DNA of 64,000 nucleotides from RGIG8244 sp045639325 (lineage in GTDB: Bacteria > Verrucomicrobiota > Lentisphaeria > Victivallales > UBA1829): positions 65,684-129,683 of the forward strand of contig JAZUCU010000002.1 in the NCBI GenBank assembly GCA_045639325.1. Direction: 5' to 3'. Under the pieces are notes generated by a model. The model was given only the letters and a program-made list of their open reading frames with translations. It searched no databases and was not told the origin of the DNA. Position 1 is the first letter of the stretch, and each line of letters starts with the position of its first letter. The translations under genes were made by a program, and so were the position numbers. Shown in pieces: positions 1-7,897 of this stretch.

Positions 1-182
1 GCCGGAAAAAGGTTACTGGTAAAAGTTCCTGCAGCGTTGCAGTCTGATTGAGAGAACAACATTGCAAAGTCGCTTTTTTTACTTTTCTTGAAACCGGCGA
101 CAACACCAGCCGCAAGAAAACCTGCGGGAGAAGTCACACTTCCGTTTTCAATGAACTCGATTTGAGTTGTGCCATTTTTCAT
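1..182 (-). CDS. argJ: ArgJ, glutamate N-acetyltransferase (5' part only)
   Basis: The minus strand reads from an ATG at 182 into the window edge, giving about 60 residues; the rest lies outside. The protein starts MKNGTTQIEFIENGSVTSPA and continues with an AAGVVAGFKKSKK stretch and a later AAGTFTSN motif. This matches the N-terminus of ArgJ, where a 'GF.AAG...G.K' and 'AAGVFT.N' pattern is typical. ArgJ is the bifunctional ornithine acetyltransferase of the cyclic arginine pathway in the cytoplasm; the catalytic Thr at the self-cleavage site is not in view. A purine-rich AAGGA precedes the start. It lies 55 bp behind queF on the same strand, so the two may share a transcript. Confidence 0.8.
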   Translation of the reverse strand, partial: MKNGTTQIEFIENGSVTSPAGFLAAGVVAGFKKSKKSDFAMLFSQSDCNAAGTFTSNLFP

Positions 183-237
183 AATACACGTCCTTCATTG
201 TTGAAAAAAGAATCATCTATATATTATAGCACAACTT

Positions 238-690
238 TTATTTATTTCCACCCTCGGAAGCAGTAATTGTTAAAGAAATTCCACCTCTGGGGCGAAAAAC
301 ACCTTTTACTTCCATCCAACGGGGCTTGCAGGCAGCAACAAGATCCGTAAGAATGCGGTTGACCGCTTCTTCATGGAACGTGTTGCAGGAACGGAAAGAG
401 AACAGATAAAGTTTCAATGCTTTACTTTCCACACACAGCTTGTCTGCAATGTAACGGATGGTGATGTGCCCGAAGTCCGGCTGACCGGTCACAGGGCAGA
501 GGCTGGTAAATTCCGGGCAATCGAATTCAATGATGTAATCCCGTTTGGGGAACTGGTTGTCAAAGGTTTCAATGATGGCATCATCAGGGTTGGTGGGATA
601 CTCGGTATGATTGCGATTCAAGAGGGTAAGACGGCTGTGTCTGGAATCGGGCATTGCTTTTTTTGTTTCCGTTTTTGTTGTTTTTTTCAT
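238..690 (-). CDS. queF: QueF, NADPH-dependent 7-cyano-7-deazaguanine reductase
   Basis: A protein of 150 residues, the size of the short, unimodular QueF type. It reduces preQ0 to preQ1 in the queuosine tRNA-modification pathway. The sequence has the family signature SLCPVTGQPDF around residue 63, where the Cys forms the thioimide with the nitrile substrate, followed by the VESKALKLYL segment and SFRSCNTFHEE, which carry the substrate-binding Glu and the NADPH-binding region. The start ATG at 690 follows an AGGAGT Shine-Dalgarno. No preQ1 riboswitch could be recognised in the upstream AT-rich stretch. The downstream neighbour is argJ; no other queuosine gene is in the window. Confidence 0.95.
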   Translation of the reverse strand: MKKTTKTETKKAMPDSRHSRLTLLNRNHTEYPTNPDDAIIETFDNQFPKRDYIIEFDCPEFTSLCPVTGQPDFGHITIRYIADKLCVESKALKLYLFSFRSCNTFHEEAVNRILTDLVAACKPRWMEVKGVFRPRGGISLTITASEGGNK

Positions 691-735
691 AAAAACACTC
701 CTGATTTATGATTTTTTTTGAAAAAAAACCGAAAA

Positions 736-763
736 AATATAAAGTTATCGGCATTTTTTCACA
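736..763 (-). promoter_or_regulatory. Candidate promoter of queF
   Basis: On the minus strand TGTGAA and TATATT are separated by 16 bp, about 45 bp upstream of the queF start. The -35 is weak; the call rests on the repeated TATATT form seen elsewhere in the window. Confidence 0.3.
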
Positions 764-771
764 TTTTTGAC

Positions 772-799
772 TTGATTGAACGAAAAAATGGAATATATT
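772..799 (+). promoter_or_regulatory. Candidate promoter of the TIGR04073 operon
   Basis: TTGATT (772-777), a 16-bp spacer and TATATT (794-799) form a sigma-70-like promoter about 90 bp before the ATG at 888. The same arrangement recurs before many genes in this window. Confidence 0.55.
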
Positions 800-887
800 A
801 CTAATAATCTAAATTTTGGAAATTTCCATTCCGAAATTGAATTTTTTGCAATTTTTTTCATTTTTTTTAACAACTGAAGGAGAAGAC

Positions 888-1358
888 ATGAAAATCTGGA
901 AGAAAATTTTTATTGCCGCCGCAATTTTGACCGCCATCGGAGCAGCTGATTTGTCTGCTATGCCTACAGGTAGCGGAGTGAATTTGAATCTTTCCCCTGA
1001 ACAGCCGGAAGGATATGAAAACCTTTGGAACCGTATGACCAGAAAACTCGGTCGCGGTATCGTCAACGTCGGTTTCGGCGCTTTGGAACTCCCTATCCGT
1101 ATTTTTGAAGTCAACTTCAACGAAGGCGGTCTCGCTGCATGTACGTTCGGCGTATTGTCCGGTGTCGGTTACGTCGTTGTCCGCGAAGTTGTCGGCGTTG
1201 TGGAAATTCTGACATTCCCCTTCCCGCTCCCCGGCTGCCCCAATGACCCGCAGGGTTATGGCGCAGGTTACGGCCCCATCCTCACTCCGGAATGGGTTGT
1301 AACTCCGGAAACAAACTACTTCAATATTTTCTACTCCAGAGGAGCATTTGTTGACTGA
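888..1358 (+). CDS. Exosortase-associated protein, TIGR04073 family
   Basis: A secreted protein of about 156 residues. The N-terminus MKIWKKIFIAAAILTAIGAA is a signal peptide. The mature part contains RKLGRGIVNVGFGALELP followed by a glycine-rich hydrophobic segment (GVLSGVGYVVVREVVGVVE), the pattern I associate with the TIGR04073 family found in genomes that carry exosortase/PEP-CTERM sorting systems. The function is unknown. The ATG at 888 is preferred over an upstream in-frame ATG at 816 because it directly follows a GAAGGAG Shine-Dalgarno and begins the signal peptide. It heads a tight four-gene unit. The family assignment is from memory of the motif; no exosortase gene is in the window. 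Confidence 0.7.
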   Translation: MKIWKKIFIAAAILTAIGAADLSAMPTGSGVNLNLSPEQPEGYENLWNRMTRKLGRGIVNVGFGALELPIRIFEVNFNEGGLAACTFGVLSGVGYVVVREVVGVVEILTFPFPLPGCPNDPQGYGAGYGPILTPEWVVTPETNYFNIFYSRGAFVD

Positions 1359-1360
1359 TT

Positions 1361-2224
1361 ATGACGGAAAAGAGAGTAATGAAAGAACGGCACTCTTCAA
1401 CAGTCAAAGTTACTGCTGATATTCTTGAAGCAATCGGCCGTGCAACGGAATACTATGGCAATGTCTCTGCACTTGCAAAGATGATGGGGGTCGCTCACAG
1501 TACGATCATTTTCTGGAGATCCGGTAAAACCTCCAGTATGAGCGGACGTTTGTGGGTAACCCGTATCAGACCCGTACTTGAACCTTTCTTACCTTCCTCA
1601 AAAATCAATATCAGCGACATTAACGGTCAGTACACACCGCAATTCCCGGTGATGCCGCCTTACATGGAGGTAAAGAAAGTAGAACGCCATGAGGTCAATG
1701 TAATGCCGGCTTCCATGCTCAAAGGTTTTGACCCGGCACTGGAATCGGCTCCTGTTTATGTCCGTTCCTGCTGTACGGAAAAGCGTACTTTCTATCACCC
1801 ATGCCGTAAGTCTGCTTTTGCCTTGAAAAACGATGACCGTTTTATTGATGTTTTCCCCGAAAACTGTTATCTTCTTGCCTACCCCGACGGTTTGCAGAAT
1901 GGATGTCAGGTCCTCTGCAGACTTCAGGGCAGCAATGAAATCCTCGCAAGAAAATATACAAAAGATGGCTCCATTGTCACGCTTTCCGTTCTTCCCGGGG
2001 GTTCCGGTGAAGATATTTCCTGGGATTGCACAAAAGAAATCGGACGCCTTGCATGGTGTTTCCCGCTCGTTGAACTCAATCTCGACTTGCTCCCCAAGCG
2101 TAACGTAAGTGCGTTTGAGGTCGATGAAGATTTTGATGACGATGATACGGATTCCGATAACGATAATGATTCAACTTCCGGCAAGAAACGGCGCGGAAAA
2201 AGGCGGAAAAATGTCACCGCTTAA
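1361..2224 (+). CDS. HTH DNA-binding protein with possible S24-like C-terminal domain
   Basis: A protein of up to 287 residues. Residues about 20-65 (GNVSALAKMMGVAHSTIIFW) form a helix-turn-helix resembling Cro/CI-type readers. The middle and C-terminal part (residues about 150-240, including ENCYLLAYPDGLQNGCQVLC and EILARKYTKDG) resembles the beta-rich S24/LexA-like fold of phage repressors, although no Ser-Lys catalytic pair could be assigned with confidence. The end is striking: an acidic run (DEDFDDDDTDSDNDND) followed by a basic tail (GKKRRGKRRK). Start choice is open: ATG at 1361 lies 2 bp after the previous stop, while ATG at 1379 (MKERHSS) has a closer purine-rich sequence. It is co-transcribed with its neighbours and may regulate this unit, but that is inference. 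Confidence 0.6.
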   Translation: MTEKRVMKERHSSTVKVTADILEAIGRATEYYGNVSALAKMMGVAHSTIIFWRSGKTSSMSGRLWVTRIRPVLEPFLPSSKINISDINGQYTPQFPVMPPYMEVKKVERHEVNVMPASMLKGFDPALESAPVYVRSCCTEKRTFYHPCRKSAFALKNDDRFIDVFPENCYLLAYPDGLQNGCQVLCRLQGSNEILARKYTKDGSIVTLSVLPGGSGEDISWDCTKEIGRLAWCFPLVELNLDLLPKRNVSAFEVDEDFDDDDTDSDNDNDSTSGKKRRGKRRKNVTA

Positions 2225-2669
2225 AATCATGAAAACTATGATTCTGACCGCTGGAGTTATTCCGGCGGTTTTTCTTTCTGTATCCTGTCAGGCCATTGAA
2301 GACTGGTTCGATCGTAATAAGCCGGAACCGGAAGAAAGTTTGACCGGCAATCCTCAACAGCATGAAGTCCGCACTTATACTGTTGACGAAGCGGTTGCAC
2401 TGGTATGTAATCGGCTGATTATGAAATTTTCCATGCATTACAGCAAAAAGCCTTACCTTATCGTCAACGCCAACGACGCCATGGGCAAGAAGGTTGCGCA
2501 GCAATTATATAAGTCCAATGTAGCCGATTCATGGAATGCCGGTGCGAATGAAAAATGTCAGATCCGGACGCTTGTTGATTCGACCAGTAAAGTATGGCAT
2601 GTTGTTGCTGTCGATCATAAAAACCGGCAAAAACTGCTCGTTCTCTCCCTGCCTCTGAAAAAGGAATGA
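2211..2669 (+). CDS. Small exported protein, possibly a lipoprotein
   Basis: A protein of about 152 residues with no recognised family. The N-terminus carries a hydrophobic stretch ending in FLSVSCQ, which suggests a lipoprotein or ordinary signal peptide, though the lipobox is not canonical. The mature part is charged (DWFDRNKPEPEESL) and contains a conserved-looking central region with NANDAMGKKVAQQLYKSN. The ATG at 2211 is used because it follows AAAGGCGGA and starts the hydrophobic segment; an earlier in-frame ATG at 2109 would give an unlikely N-terminus inside the upstream gene. The gene overlaps the preceding DNA-binding protein gene by 14 bp, so translation is probably coupled. The function is unknown. 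Confidence 0.65.
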   Translation: MSPLKIMKTMILTAGVIPAVFLSVSCQAIEDWFDRNKPEPEESLTGNPQQHEVRTYTVDEAVALVCNRLIMKFSMHYSKKPYLIVNANDAMGKKVAQQLYKSNVADSWNAGANEKCQIRTLVDSTSKVWHVVAVDHKNRQKLLVLSLPLKKE

Positions 2670-2676
2670 TTTCCCA

Positions 2677-3153
2677 ATGCCTTCCAGAAATGAATATCTT
2701 TCTGCCGATGACGCAGCATTAATGCCTCAGATCAAATGGGACTTTCATAAAGGCAGCGGGAATGGCGGTCAGAAAGTCAATAAGACCTCTTCCGCCGTAC
2801 GCATTACGCATATCCCGACCGGTATCACCGTAACAAGCCGGGATTCCCGTTCCCAATCTAGAAACCGGCAGATTGCCATTGATAAATTGCGCAAACGCAT
2901 GGCATTGGAAATGCGCTGTCCGGCAGAACCATTTGCGATCCCCGCACAAATACCATCTTTAACGGGAACGGCATACCCCCTTTTCCTTGCACTGGTACTG
3001 GATTCTGTTTCCGTATATGGTAAGGTGGAGGGCATGACACGTTCCGCACTGGAACGTTTTTTACGCCGGGATGAAGAAGTCTGGCGTTACATTTCGGAAC
3101 GGCGTGAAAAAGAATACGCGATCTATTTTAACGCAACTCGTACTCAAAATTAA
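2677..3153 (+). CDS. Peptide chain release factor-like protein (GGQ domain only)
   Basis: A protein of 158 residues consisting essentially of class I release-factor domain 3. It carries GSGNGGQKVNKTSSAVRI, with the GGQ tripeptide that triggers peptidyl-tRNA hydrolysis, followed by HIPTGITVTSRDSRSQ, which is closer to RF1/RF2 than to ArfB. It lacks the codon-recognition domain of true release factors and the long basic C-terminal tail typical of ArfB. It probably rescues stalled ribosomes or acts on another peptidyl-tRNA substrate. It is the last gene of the unit starting at 888, and its 3' end overlaps the convergent U32 peptidase gene by 26 bp. Confidence 0.85.
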   Translation: MPSRNEYLSADDAALMPQIKWDFHKGSGNGGQKVNKTSSAVRITHIPTGITVTSRDSRSQSRNRQIAIDKLRKRMALEMRCPAEPFAIPAQIPSLTGTAYPLFLALVLDSVSVYGKVEGMTRSALERFLRRDEEVWRYISERREKEYAIYFNATRTQN

Positions 3154-5359
3154 ACGGGGCGGCATCCTTTTCGCCGTATCTTGCAGCACGCAAATCCCAT
3201 AATTCGCCCGCGCAATCCCGAACAGACGGAATGGAAAAGACTTTATCCGAACGCAGACTGGTCAACATGCCGTCTTTCTCCAATTGAAACACCATACCAC
3301 GGGCGTCAGTAAGTTTTCCCTTTGCCGGAATACGTGCACGGGTCGCAAGCAGAACGGGGCGGCCGTAACGGTATAATTCCGCAGGAAGACAGGACATTTC
3401 AGCCAGAGACTGCAATTCTTTTTTCTCCAATTCCAACCAGAGCTGAACCTTTTCGATACCATATTCTTTGAGCAGACGGACAGCCAGAGAATTGCAAACC
3501 GGCAGCGGCATACATGTTTTCAGATGCAAGTCCGGGAAATCTTTCAGCATAGTCAAATGGTGAAGTGAGGTAATGCGAACCGTCTTACCGCCTTTTTTCA
3601 CAAACTCTGCAATTGCCTGTTTGACATTCTGCAATTCCGTTTCCGGAATAAAGAACGGCAACAGCAATTCTTCATGGGGAGATGGTGCATCTTTGATTTC
3701 GCGGATGATTTTCCAATCATTTCCAGGCGGATGGGGATGTTTACGCGGGAGAATCACCGCATGTTCCGCCACCGCTTTTTTGCCGGCCACCGGAATTTCT
3801 CGGATTGCCTGCTGATACTCTTCCAAATGCTTCCGGTACAACGCGGAAGATGAAAGATCGTTCGTATAATTGGCAAGCAAAAACTCCTTGAATTCCAAAC
3901 GGATCGATTTCAACACACTGGCAGGCAGGAACAAGTTGCCAGTCACGTCAGCCGTCACGGAAGAGACAGACAGGGTATCATAATTGGCAGTCTTGAATTC
4001 TTCGCACAAACGGTCAGAAGTCAGCGGATGACGTGCCGCCTCCCCCAGTTCCAAATCTTTTTTCCAGCTCAATGTACCGCATTGAATACCAATATGATTC
4101 CGATCAATCTCAATCTGCAGCGCAAGACGTTCTTTCTGCGGTGTCAAAGCGGCAAGCCGTTTACTGTAATCCAGTTCACTTTCGCCGGTTTTATACACCA
4201 AAGAACCGGGCATCACCGCTTTATCTGTATGAATAAATACCGTTTCACCGGGGCGAACGGTGCGGACACTTTCATTGCCGCGCGACATTCTGGTAACGGA
4301 AATGGCAGGGCCCTCATCGCCGCTGCGGGGCTGAACCCGGATCAAATCGCCGAGATGGATCCGTTTTGATGCAGAAAAAGTAAACCCGCCGCTACTGACA
4401 TTCGTCACTTTACCGGAAAGAAGTCCGGATGCGCCAAGGGCATCGAACTTGATCAAATCCCGTGCGGATTCGGGCGTATAGAAACCACCGGACCATTTTC
4501 TGCCGCAGCTTTTTGCCAATTCTTCCTTAGCTTCCGGCAGGATTGCACGGAATGCTTCATCGGATACAGCGGCAGCATCCAGAGCCATACGATACGCCCG
4601 GACGGTGTGAGTAACATAGTCGTTTCTGCGTAATCTGCCTTCAATCTTGAGGGAAGAAACTCCGCTTTTGATGATACGGGGCAGCGCATCCAACATACAA
4701 AGATCCTGTGCGGAAAGGAAAAATCCGTTTCCTTCATCGGCATGATACCGTCTGCGGCAGGGCTGTTTGCATTTGCCGCGATTTCCGCTCCATCCGCCAA
4801 GCCAGCTGGAAAGCAGACAGGTCCCGGAAATACAGCAGCACAACGCACCGTGAATAAACATTTCCGTTTCCACTCCGGGCGGACAATGTTTCATCATCCG
4901 TTCCAGTTCGACCAATGTGGCCTGACGTTCCAGAATCACCCGTTTGATATCATGCTGTGCCGCAAATTCAAGCCCGGCGGAGTTATGAAGTCCCATCTGT
5001 GTGGATGCGTGAATGGTAAGTCCGGGGAAGAATTTTTTTGCAGCATAAAGCACACCGGCATCCTGCACGATCAAGGCATCGGGAGCCAGTTCTTCCAACA
5101 ACGCCAGTGTCTCGCCGAGAGCAGGCAGTTCCGATTCTTTAATCAGGGTATTAAGAGTCACATAAACTTTTTTGCCGTTTTTGTGAGCATAAGCAATGAT
5201 CTTATCCATTTCCTCATCGGAAAAATTTTCCGTTCTTTCGCGGGCGTTGAATTGTTTCAATCCGCAATAAATAGCATCGGCACCCGCATCAAAGGCGGCA
5301 AGAGCGCAGGAAGGATTCCCTGCTGGAGCAAGAAGTTCAGGTAATTTTTTCAACATCAT
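3128..5359 (-). CDS. U32 family peptidase / RlhA-type 23S rRNA hydroxylation protein
   Basis: A protein of 743 residues. The N-terminus LPELLAPAGNPSCALAAFDA and the U32 signature around residue 165 (EMFIHGALCCCISGTC, then CKQPCRRRY) place it in the U32 family with the cysteine cluster; the long C-terminal half fits the collagenase-like DUF3656 extension. The E. coli relative RlhA is needed for hydroxylation of C2501 in 23S rRNA, and other members were described as collagenases, so the substrate is uncertain. The ATG at 5359 overlaps the stop of the upstream YihY gene in an ATGA arrangement, so both are in one operon with translational coupling. The gene ends inside the convergent release-factor-like gene. 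Confidence 0.9.
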   Translation of the reverse strand: MMLKKLPELLAPAGNPSCALAAFDAGADAIYCGLKQFNARERTENFSDEEMDKIIAYAHKNGKKVYVTLNTLIKESELPALGETLALLEELAPDALIVQDAGVLYAAKKFFPGLTIHASTQMGLHNSAGLEFAAQHDIKRVILERQATLVELERMMKHCPPGVETEMFIHGALCCCISGTCLLSSWLGGWSGNRGKCKQPCRRRYHADEGNGFFLSAQDLCMLDALPRIIKSGVSSLKIEGRLRRNDYVTHTVRAYRMALDAAAVSDEAFRAILPEAKEELAKSCGRKWSGGFYTPESARDLIKFDALGASGLLSGKVTNVSSGGFTFSASKRIHLGDLIRVQPRSGDEGPAISVTRMSRGNESVRTVRPGETVFIHTDKAVMPGSLVYKTGESELDYSKRLAALTPQKERLALQIEIDRNHIGIQCGTLSWKKDLELGEAARHPLTSDRLCEEFKTANYDTLSVSSVTADVTGNLFLPASVLKSIRLEFKEFLLANYTNDLSSSALYRKHLEEYQQAIREIPVAGKKAVAEHAVILPRKHPHPPGNDWKIIREIKDAPSPHEELLLPFFIPETELQNVKQAIAEFVKKGGKTVRITSLHHLTMLKDFPDLHLKTCMPLPVCNSLAVRLLKEYGIEKVQLWLELEKKELQSLAEMSCLPAELYRYGRPVLLATRARIPAKGKLTDARGMVFQLEKDGMLTSLRSDKVFSIPSVRDCAGELWDLRAARYGEKDAAPFNFEYELR

Positions 5360-6699
5360 GATACCTTATTTTTATCCATGTAGGATGGTAATTCCGACAA
5401 CGGCAGGTTCTTCGGCGAACATTCCGCATCTTTCCGGATCTCACCGGCAAGTTTACGCACAAAATCCAGGGAATCTGAATTGTATCCGCTGTGACCGTTC
5501 CGATTGAGTTTGTAATATAATCCAATCGGCGTCAATGTATCCGGAGGAACGGCAATCTGACACTGTTCCTCTGTTTTGCTGTCGGAAAACGTCCGGGTCG
5601 CAACATTGATTGTATACAAATCAAAAAGCACAGCCCGTGTGGTTCGGATCGGGATTTCCAGTCCTTCGGAAAGTTGAGAGGCAGTAAGACCACCCTGCCC
5701 TGTTTTGAACGCATGTGCCAGTTCAATCATAATGCGCAAAGCACAAAGATGACGGTATTCCGTGCTTTCATCTGCCGTCTCCCCTGCGGATAATTCATAA
5801 TCATGCACGTTCTGCACGGCAAACGCACTCTGGGCACCGAACAGGATCAGAGTCCAACTGATCTGCAGCCACAGGAGGAAGAACGGGACGGCAGCAAAAC
5901 TCCCGTAAATAGCATTGTATCCGGTCAAAAATCTCTGAGCATAGATGTAACCGAACTGCAAGATCGTATAGAACAACCCGGTAACAGCGCCGGAAATGAC
6001 ACCTGCGCGAATCGAAACTTTCGTATTGGGAATAAAGACATAAAGAAATGCAAACGCACCCCAGGTAAGAACAAATGGCACGGATTTCGCAATAATAACC
6101 ATAAAATGATTCCAAATGCTGTCACCGTAAGGCAGAGAACTACCCCAGGACTGAAGCCGGGTAACAAAAAATGCCGTACTGGTTGCAACAATCAGAAGAA
6201 GCAGAGGACATAACAGCAGCAAAGTCGAATAATCGCTGATTTTGCGCATCATGGAACGTCCCTGTTTCACCCCCCAGATCTCATTGAAAGAGGCTTCGAT
6301 ACTGGTCAACAATTTCAGTGCAGACCACATCAAAACAATAATCCCGACCCCGGCAACCAATCCGCCGCTGGCCTTCGTCAAAGCATTGTCTGAAAATTGA
6401 ATGATCCATTCCGTGACCTGACGCTGTCCCGCCATGCTTGCGAGTAATTTGGCTTTCAGGATCTCATCATAACCGTACCCCTTGGCAATCCCGAACAACA
6501 TCCCGGCGACGGGTACGATGGACAGCAGAGTGAAAAATGTCAATGCGGAAGCATGGAGCGTACATTTGTTTTTAACAAAATAACGCAATGTCAGCAGAAT
6601 CACCCGGCAGATCTGTAAAGGAAAAGCCTGACGTTTCGGTAATTTGGAAATCTGAAACGTCCAGATTCGATGGGTCAAAAAATAATGCAGTTTTTTCAT
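5356..6699 (-). CDS. YihY/BrkB-family membrane protein with C-terminal winged-helix-like domain
   Basis: An integral membrane protein of 447 residues from the UPF0761 (YihY, virulence factor BrkB) family. About six transmembrane segments lie between residues 35 and 300, with the family pattern ALTFFTLLSIVPVAGMLFG near the start and AVPFFLLWLQISWTLILFGA near the end. Residues about 320-400 (LTASQLSEGLEIPIRTTRAV) look like a winged-helix domain, which is seen in longer members of the family. The substrate or role is not known. The start at 6699 follows AGGAGAAAC. It is the first gene of a two-gene operon with the U32 peptidase. Confidence 0.9.
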   Translation of the reverse strand: MKKLHYFLTHRIWTFQISKLPKRQAFPLQICRVILLTLRYFVKNKCTLHASALTFFTLLSIVPVAGMLFGIAKGYGYDEILKAKLLASMAGQRQVTEWIIQFSDNALTKASGGLVAGVGIIVLMWSALKLLTSIEASFNEIWGVKQGRSMMRKISDYSTLLLLCPLLLLIVATSTAFFVTRLQSWGSSLPYGDSIWNHFMVIIAKSVPFVLTWGAFAFLYVFIPNTKVSIRAGVISGAVTGLFYTILQFGYIYAQRFLTGYNAIYGSFAAVPFFLLWLQISWTLILFGAQSAFAVQNVHDYELSAGETADESTEYRHLCALRIMIELAHAFKTGQGGLTASQLSEGLEIPIRTTRAVLFDLYTINVATRTFSDSKTEEQCQIAVPPDTLTPIGLYYKLNRNGHSGYNSDSLDFVRKLAGEIRKDAECSPKNLPLSELPSYMDKNKVS

Positions 6700-6796
6700 T
6701 ACACTGTTTCTCCTTTATTCGCCTGATTTTCTTGCGTAATGTAATACCTTTTTCCCATTAAGTCAAATTGCGGATGATCTTTTTTAAAGAAATAAA

Positions 6797-6829
6797 GGGA
6801 GGATACGCAATTTTTTGCAATATCCTCCG
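6797..6829 (-). terminator. Hairpin downstream of the DAHP synthase gene
   Basis: Eight paired bases (GGAGGATA/TATCCTCC) plus an inner GCAA/TTGC pair form a hairpin 22 bp after the DAHP synthase stop. The following minus-strand sequence is T-rich but has no clean U-run directly after the stem. Confidence 0.45.
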
Positions 6830-6850
6830 CTGTATGTGGTCTGAAAACAA

Positions 6851-7897
6851 TCAGCCTTTTCTCAAGAATTCAGCTGATTTCAGAATCAAATCTTTGGTTT
6901 CCTGCCAGCCGAGGCACGGGTCAGTTACAGAAAGTCCGGGGATCATCTGCCCTTTCTTGGCAATGGGCTGATTACCGTTCTTGATGTAACTTTCCAGCAT
7001 AACACCGCGGATTGCAGTTTCACCATTCTTGAACTGACACAGAACATCCATCATGATTTCACCCTGTTTCGCAGGATTGCGTTTGGAGTTGGCGTGACTG
7101 CAGTCGATCACGATTGCAGGATTCACTTTCTCACGACGCATCAGTTCACGGGCAAAAGCAATGTGTTCGGACTGATAGTTCGGGGAATTCATGCCGCCGC
7201 GCAAAACAAGGTGGCAGTCCGGATTCCCGCGCGTCTGAAACACACCGGTACGACCGTCATCAATCACACCCAGGAAGGAGTGACTGGCGGAAGCCGTGCG
7301 GATGGCATCCACCGCAACCGGAATCGATCCGTCCGTAGAGTTTTTGAAACCAACCGGCATGGAAAGACCGCTGGCGAGCTGACGGTGTGTCTGAGATTCG
7401 GACGTTCTTGCACCGATAGATGCCCAGGAAATCAAATCTGCGATGTACTGGGGAATAATCGGTTCCAGAACTTCAGTCGCAACCGGCAGAGAAAGATTTG
7501 CCAGTTCCAGCAACAGTTTACGGGACAGACGCAAACCTTTTTCAATACGGAAAGAGGTATCCAGGTCGGGGTCGTAAACCATGCCCTTCCAACCAATGGT
7601 TGTACGGGGTTTTTCAAAATAAGCACGCATCACCGGGAAGAAGACGTCAGAAACTTCATCCCTGATCGTGCGGAACAACGTAGCGTACTCAATCGCCGCA
7701 GGGACACTGTCAATGGAACAGGGGCCGCAGAGCAACAGGATACGCTTATCTTTGTGATGGAGGATATTGCGCACCGTTTCGCGGGACTTCCAGACAAACT
7801 CTGAAATTTCAGGCGTTACCGGCAATTCAGCACGAATATCAAACGGTATCGGCAACGGAAATTCGTGCACAATATTTACGTTATGAATCTCTTTCAT
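6851..7897 (-). CDS. aroF: Class I DAHP synthase (3-deoxy-7-phosphoheptulonate synthase)
   Basis: A protein of 348 residues, the usual size for the AroF/G/H type. It joins phosphoenolpyruvate and erythrose 4-phosphate in the first step of the shikimate pathway. Visible motifs are LLLCGPCSIDS, KPRTTIGWKG, ATEVLEP, IGARTSESQTHRQ, GFKNSTDG, VIDCSHANS and, near the C-terminus, GVMLESYIKNGNQ; these include the metal-binding Cys, His, Glu and Asp. The ATG at 7897 overlaps the hisS stop (ATGA), which is why it is preferred over an upstream TTG at 7906. Which feedback type (Tyr, Phe or Trp) it is cannot be told. It is the last gene of the pgi-IHF-hisS-aroF run. Confidence 0.95.
   Translation of the reverse strand: MKEIHNVNIVHEFPLPIPFDIRAELPVTPEISEFVWKSRETVRNILHHKDKRILLLCGPCSIDSVPAAIEYATLFRTIRDEVSDVFFPVMRAYFEKPRTTIGWKGMVYDPDLDTSFRIEKGLRLSRKLLLELANLSLPVATEVLEPIIPQYIADLISWASIGARTSESQTHRQLASGLSMPVGFKNSTDGSIPVAVDAIRTASASHSFLGVIDDGRTGVFQTRGNPDCHLVLRGGMNSPNYQSEHIAFARELMRREKVNPAIVIDCSHANSKRNPAKQGEIMMDVLCQFKNGETAIRGVMLESYIKNGNQPIAKKGQMIPGLSVTDPCLGWQETKDLILKSAEFLRKG

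Noticed and set aside
691..770. A preQ1 riboswitch before queF
   Set aside because: The upstream sequence is A/T homopolymer-rich and lacks the preQ1-I aptamer pattern; only a plain promoter is suggested.
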